A stretch of DNA of 64,000 bases from Paralithodes platypus (lineage: Eukaryota; Arthropoda; Malacostraca; Decapoda; Lithodidae). The stretch spans positions 158,501 to 222,500 of the forward strand of contig CM064539.1 of assembly GCA_032716605.1 (NCBI GenBank), given 5' to 3'. Positions within the stretch are counted from its first letter, which is position 1, and every line of letters begins with the position of its first letter. Shown here piece by piece: positions 24,701-31,345 of the stretch. The notes under the pieces were generated by a model, which saw only the letters and a program-made list of their open reading frames with translations, made no database searches and was not told the origin of the DNA. A program made the position numbers and the translations under genes.

Positions 24701-27700
24701 TTTCAGTCTCTTGTCCTAATGGCGGCGTTCCAGGCAACCCTGTTAAGGGCTGCTTCACATGTCAAGTTTTTGGATTTCAGATCGGCACGTATATTCCGAT
24801 CCCAGGTCTTCCTCAGTCCACCCCTTGGTGCTGCTCCCTCCACAATCACAGACCTGCATCTTTTCACCCAATTTTGTTCATCCATTCTCTCCACATGCCC
24901 ATACCATCCCAGTCTAGCCTACTTGTATGCATCTCCTCGCTAATACTCTTTATACCTAAACATCTCCTCATCTCTATCAATTGTTATTCTATCTTGCAGC
25001 TTGGCCCCACACATCCCTCTCACCATTCTCATCTCATTACGTTCCATTATGTTGACATCCTCTACTTTAACGGCTCATGTTTCTGAGGCATACGTCATTG
25101 CACTTCTAACACATGAGGCATACACCTTTCCCTTCAGGGGAGAGGCATTTTTTTCATGGTCAGAATTGGCAGCAGTTCTCTGAACTTCCCCCAGCCACAT
25201 CTAATTCTAGCGACAGTGGCAGCCTCGGCCCCACCACCGGCAGAGATGGTATCTCCTAGGTAACAAAACTTGTCCACCAGCTCCAATGACTTATTTCCAA
25301 AATTCAGAGCCACAGGATCATCATTTAACACAAGCTCGCCTTTGCACACTACGCACTAATTTTTTAAATTTCTGACTTATCCTTCGGCAGGGGTCCTTTT
25401 ATTCTACTACAGCGCTTACTCCCATGGTGCACCCAACATCAACAGATGCTACACCGAATCGAGTTAGCGCCCACATCCTTTCCACACACTGCACATGGGT
25501 ATGCACCTCTCTTTTCCACATTGCCTCATCTCAATCTACAATGCATAACCTTGATTTTGTTAATATTGACTCTTAAACCCTTGCTTGCCATGCCCTCTCT
25601 CCATCTTCTGAATTTGGCCTCAGCATCTTGCACATTGTCAGCTATTAGGACTAAATCGTCTGCATAAAACAGATCCCACGGGAGTCCGAATCTAAAATCT
25701 CTAGACAGTGCTTCCAGTACCATAATAAAGAGGAGGGGGCTTAACACTGAACCCTGATGAACTCCTCACTCAGTACACCTTTCACCCTCACCGCAGTTCG
25801 CGAATCCTCATATATCTTAATTATTACACGCACCAGCCACTCTTCTACACAAAGTTTCCTCATAGCCCACTGCACAACATCTCTAGGCACCCTGTCAAAG
25901 GCCTTTTCCAAGTCTACAAACACAAAGTAAAGATCCCTGCCTTTTAGTAAGTATCTTTCCTGTATCTGCCTGACTGTGAAGATAGCCCCAGCGACGCGTC
26001 TGACGCGTCGGCGATGTATGTAACGCACAGCCCCAGCGACGCGTCACCCTAATTGCGCCGACCGTAACCTCAGGTGTAGCCACTCAAGAGGGCTCAGATT
26101 TGTATGGGAACTGTGTACGTATCCCATGCAACCGTGCCGATGGTTGAAAACTCTGAAAGTCCACGTGCGTGCAATAACCTGGTTTTTTGGGGTAATTGCC
26201 TTCAATTTTTTACTCTTGTAAAATACGTTTTCGGGGGCTCTGTAGGACTATTCTTTAAGCTTTTTGAGCGGTTTTTCGTGGTTTTTCCTTCATTCCTAAC
26301 CCATTCGCTATTGTTTCTGGAATAAAACCATTTTTTGAAAACCGGCCGGGTTCTGGTGAACAAACATTACAAAACTAGCCGGGGCTCCACGGGTTAATAG
26401 TAGTAATAATAAATAATAATGATAATCATGTTACTGTACTTACTTCATAGAGCGCCAATTCTTCCAAAGAATTCACTAGCGCTAAAAAAACCTTGCATAA
26501 TAGTAAATAATACAAACAAAAAATTAAACTCTAGTTATGTCACACCTCCCCTCTCAAGATCATAGCTTCTCTCAAAAAGGAAAGCCTTAATTTGCCTCTT
26601 GAAGCACTCAACAGAACTCAGCTCCCTCATGGACAGTGGCAACCTGTGTTGTTGTTGTTGTTCCCTAAGCTGCCTGGCCGAACAGCCCCGAGTCCCTGAG
26701 GAAGGCCATGGCCACGATCGGGCTTTCCCACAGAGCTCTCATTGAGTGTAGATTGTGTTGTTGGCGTAAGTGGTTGTGTGAAATGCAGTCTTCTATGATG
26801 TGTTTAATGGTATGGGGTGCTGTGTTCCATCCCGGGTAGGTGTCGACAACGGAGTCATCCAGTCTCTTCTGATAGCTCAGGAGAGCTGGATGGTGTCCGC
26901 ATCTCAGCCTGGCCAGGTGGACTCTGTCCTCGCGAGGAAGGGAGGATTCGGAAGGATGGATTTCGGGAGGTCGTGCATGCAGCTGCGTGTTGTCTGTGAG
27001 TGAATGGATGGATCGGCGAGAGATATGAGTATGGATGTGCTTCTGGAAGTTGGTTCGGGGTGGGCAGGGAGGGAGAGAGGACAGTAATTGTGTGTGGTAC
27101 CGTGTGCTGGGTGTTGTTTTGATATTTCTTGGTGTCTGTGGGTGTGTTGCCATGTAGTTTAGTGGGTGGTCCTGGTTCGTGGAGGCTGCTGCCAGGAATT
27201 GAGTGCCTCTCATGTCCAGATGGTCTTTGACTTTGAGGATTTTGGTTTCTTGATGTAGGTGGTCTGTGGGTGCAGTAGCTGTGCAGCCTGTAATGATCTT
27301 CAGGGCTTTGTTTTGAATAGTCTGTAAGGTCTTATGATGTGTTTCAGCTAGGTTAGAAGCCCACGCTGGGCTTGCGTATTCCATCACTGATCTTATGTAT
27401 TGTTTATATACTGTGGTGGTGGTTTCTTTGTTGTGTTGTGTTGTGTTGCAACCTGTGTACAACCTCGGAGCTGCATAAGAGAATGACGAAAATCATCATC
27501 ATGGCGCAATACTACACCAGGGTGCGCCGGTGGACGATTTACCAGTTCAGCAAGATACCTAGGCTCACCAACTTAGCACAGGTAGGTAGTAGTATAGATG
27601 GATATAGTTGCAGCCAGAGATGCTAACCCTACCAAGCTGTACACACCAGATTATCAGGGTAGGGGTGCAAATAATGTTTTGACCAAGTGTACATGAAACT

Positions 27701-30700
27701 TACGGTAGTGGTGGTGAATATCTTCCTGGAGCAGAGCCCGGCCAGGAGTGTGATGAGGGAGGTGATAGCCACGGCACCGCAGGGCAGAGCCACAAAGAAC
27801 CTGGGGTCATTCAGGAACCTGGGGTGCCGTAGGCTTCCGTCTCATCCACATACTTCTGGAGTGCTGCTGGTGGCGGATCGCTACCCCTAGTTACAGTTAC
27901 ATTTACTATTAGTTAAAATGTAAAACTTGCAAACTAAACAAACCAAAACTTGAACAAAAACAATATAAAAGCAAACTAACTTATCAAAATCGCTATGTGG
28001 AAATAACGCTTACTAAAATAAAATTTATGAAATAAAAGAACACAATCCACCACATAGTACAGTAAGTGGATGATAGATGAAATTGCATAACATAATATAA
28101 TGGGTATACAGTAGTCTGGCCAGCCCTATGAGAGTTCTTTTGTGGAACTCGGTGGTCTGATTAACCCCTGTCAAACGGGGATGTTTGTAACTTCTACTAC
28201 CTGCCTGGCGGGCATATTTACCCTAAACGAGCTTCATTCCATGCTCTTTTTCATGCATAAACAAGAGCCAGAGCGTAATACAATTATGTATCCGTGAAAG
28301 GGCGATAATAGAGCTTTCCAATGACACCTGAATCATCCTTGTACGACCACGGGTTCTCTTGCAACAATTGCGCAACACGAGGGCAAAAACCCTAAAATAC
28401 GGTAAATTCCCACGTTTTTTCCTTATCTCGCGAGGCCAGGGGTGTGGAATGTTGTGGTGGGGAGCTCAGTCACCTCACTTGGTCCATGCCGAGCGGTCAG
28501 AGCCCGCCTATCGTCCTCCCAACGCGTGGACTCTCTCTCAGAGCCAATAATGTGCTTAACATCCCTTCCGACATATGTCGGGCACCGCAGGGATGGCCAT
28601 GGTTCTCTCACCCGACATATGTCGGGCCCCGCGGTTGGAGTGTTAAACTAATATAATAAAAAATAAAAAAACAGTAGTCTATTCGCTGTAAGTAGGCGAG
28701 AAATCATGACCTCTATCCTCTGCAAGTCAAAAACAACAAGAGTAATCGAGCAAATATTTCTACCATTTGGGAAGAGTCAGTCAAGGAATAGATGTGGAAA
28801 TTTACAGCCAATTTGATCTAGCCCTTTTTGAGTTACAGAGGATAGAGGTCATGATTTATCACCTACTTACAGCAAATAGACCATAGAATTCTGGTTATAC
28901 AGGAGTACCGGTATTCATTAAGGGGATAGTTCTTGGTTTTCAGTCTATATTTGTATTTATTTGTTTATTTTTGAGTTTCCTAGATAGACCTCAATCAAGC
29001 TTAAAAAAACACCCCCTAGACCACCTTTCAAGATTAATGTGTAAATTTTTCAGTAGAAAAATGTCTTGGTCAGTTCCTTTTAAAATTACATCTGACAGAC
29101 ATTAATACAGCACAGAGTAAGCCAAACATAATGACAGCTGGGACATGACTTATTAGCGCGTCCGTACCTGTAGTAATCATTATGATAGTGATATTCATTT
29201 GGTCTCCGAGTGGTGGTGGTGAGAGCTTCATCAGGAGGCGGGATGGGTACAGTCGGCAGATCCTCACCAAAGTTCACTATGGAGGCCCACAGCCCCAACA
29301 CAGACACCCCCTGGGAACAATAGTAACTCAGTAAAACTATGTATGTATATACTCTGGCACCTGGGCGGAACATAATATAATCTCGAAACCAATGGGGCTA
29401 AACATGAGGAAGAAGGGGCTACAGAAAAATGGCCCATCTCCCCTTAACACAGGGGTTCCCAAAGTGGTCGATATCGACCCCCAGGGGTCGATATCAACCA
29501 TCCAAGGGGTCAATGAATCGCCAGGGGTCGAAAGGGGGTCGATAAATGGCTAGGGGGTCTATGAATGGCTAGGTGAGGAACGTTTCTAAAGATGTAGACC
29601 CATCTCTATGTGAAAAGCTGAAAAGGTGTAAGAATGCTCTGTTCTATTTGGCAGACCTATATTCAAAGTTTAATGAGGTACAGAAACGTCTGCAGGGTAA
29701 AGATGTTACCATTATTCAGGACAGGATAATTCTACTGGGCTTCCAAGGCAAACTAGGCTGGTTTAAAGCGTCATTGGCACAGAGATTTTCAGTACTTTTC
29801 GAACTTACAACAGTCGGCAGAAAGTGAAAGCATTTCTGATGGTGACATGGAAACATACGCACACCTGGACAAATTGATTCAAGACTTTAAATTGCACTTT
29901 GAAGACCTGGAGAAAATGAAAGTGCCTGAATGAATTCTTACACCATTTGACTTGGAAATACAAAATGAAGACATTAACTCTACTAATACTAATATTAAGG
30001 TACTACTATAATTCCACATATTTATTGTATCATAATATGCATGTAATACGTTTCTTTTTTCACAACATATATATTATATTATTATTATTTTTAAATGTTT
30101 AGGGGTCGATGAATAATTTGAAACTTCACTAAGGGGTCAATGAGCTGAAGAGTTTGGGAATCCCTGCCTTAACAGAACTGAAAATGTTAACAACAAATAT
30201 AATTCTAATTACTGTACTATATACGGTACTCTACTGAACAAGATTTTTATCTGGCAAAAACAAATTCCTAAAACAGACGACATCAACATAACAATAAAAT
30301 GGAAGGAATAATAAACAGTAAACAAATGAGATTTATGATTGTTTAATTAGCTTTAAGTCTTATTATTACAAGTATCAGGTATTTATCTTTATATATACAT
30401 CTAACCAGGGTGTCAAACGAAAGCCAAGTACATTAATATTTGTCTATATTATTGTATATGCACAAATATAATCAGGGCATGTCTTTGAACGTTTGGGAAG
30501 CGAGAGAATGACTAAGAGGGTATACAGAGAGGGAGAGGTAAACCGAAAGAGAGGTGGAAGGATGGAGTGAAGAAGTATATGGATGAAGGCGGTGCTGGTT
30601 GGGAGGAGGGGCGTCGAATGACTGGGGACAGAGGTGCATGGGGGCGGTTCGTTCGTGGCCACCCCTTCGGGGATCACGGCGTCAGGCAATAGATAGAAAG

Positions 30701-31314
30701 ATAGATAGATGTCCTTAGAAGTGAGAAAATGGTCAAAGCAATGCTATTTCATGTTTAATTCTTGTATTCCTTTTCATATTCTTCCAAGTCTTCAAACCAA
30801 ATTGCTCCAGTTTGACACCCTACAACCCAAGAGCACAAACCCAAGAGCACAAACATATCGTGAGCGAAGACGCAAGGCGGCATACTTGAGAAACGAAAGT
30901 GAGAAAAAAAACGCTTATGAAGAAAGAATCTTGAACAGGGATCAAGGAAGCTTTACTCCTCTGGTCTTCTCATCGTCGGGAGGTATGGGATCTTCTGCAA
31001 GTGTTTTCTATGCCAGATTAGCTGAACAAATATCGGAGAAAAAGCGCCAGCATAGAAGCCAAGTCATAACTTGGATGAGATGCCGGCTCTCTTTCTCTCT
31101 TCTCAGGTCTGCACTCCTGTGTCTCAGGAGTACAAGGTCCTCCCCGCTACAGAGGACAAGAGTAAGAGACTTGGACTTTGAAATGGTCATGGCGGAGGGA
31201 CGAATTGGGGAACAACTACGTTGATTGTAGGGAGGTACTGGTACAATACGATAAACTACAATGTAACTAGAATAAGAGAATAAGATAGATTGTAAACCAC
31301 TTTGTAACTGTCAC

Positions 31315-31345
<31 letters not shown>

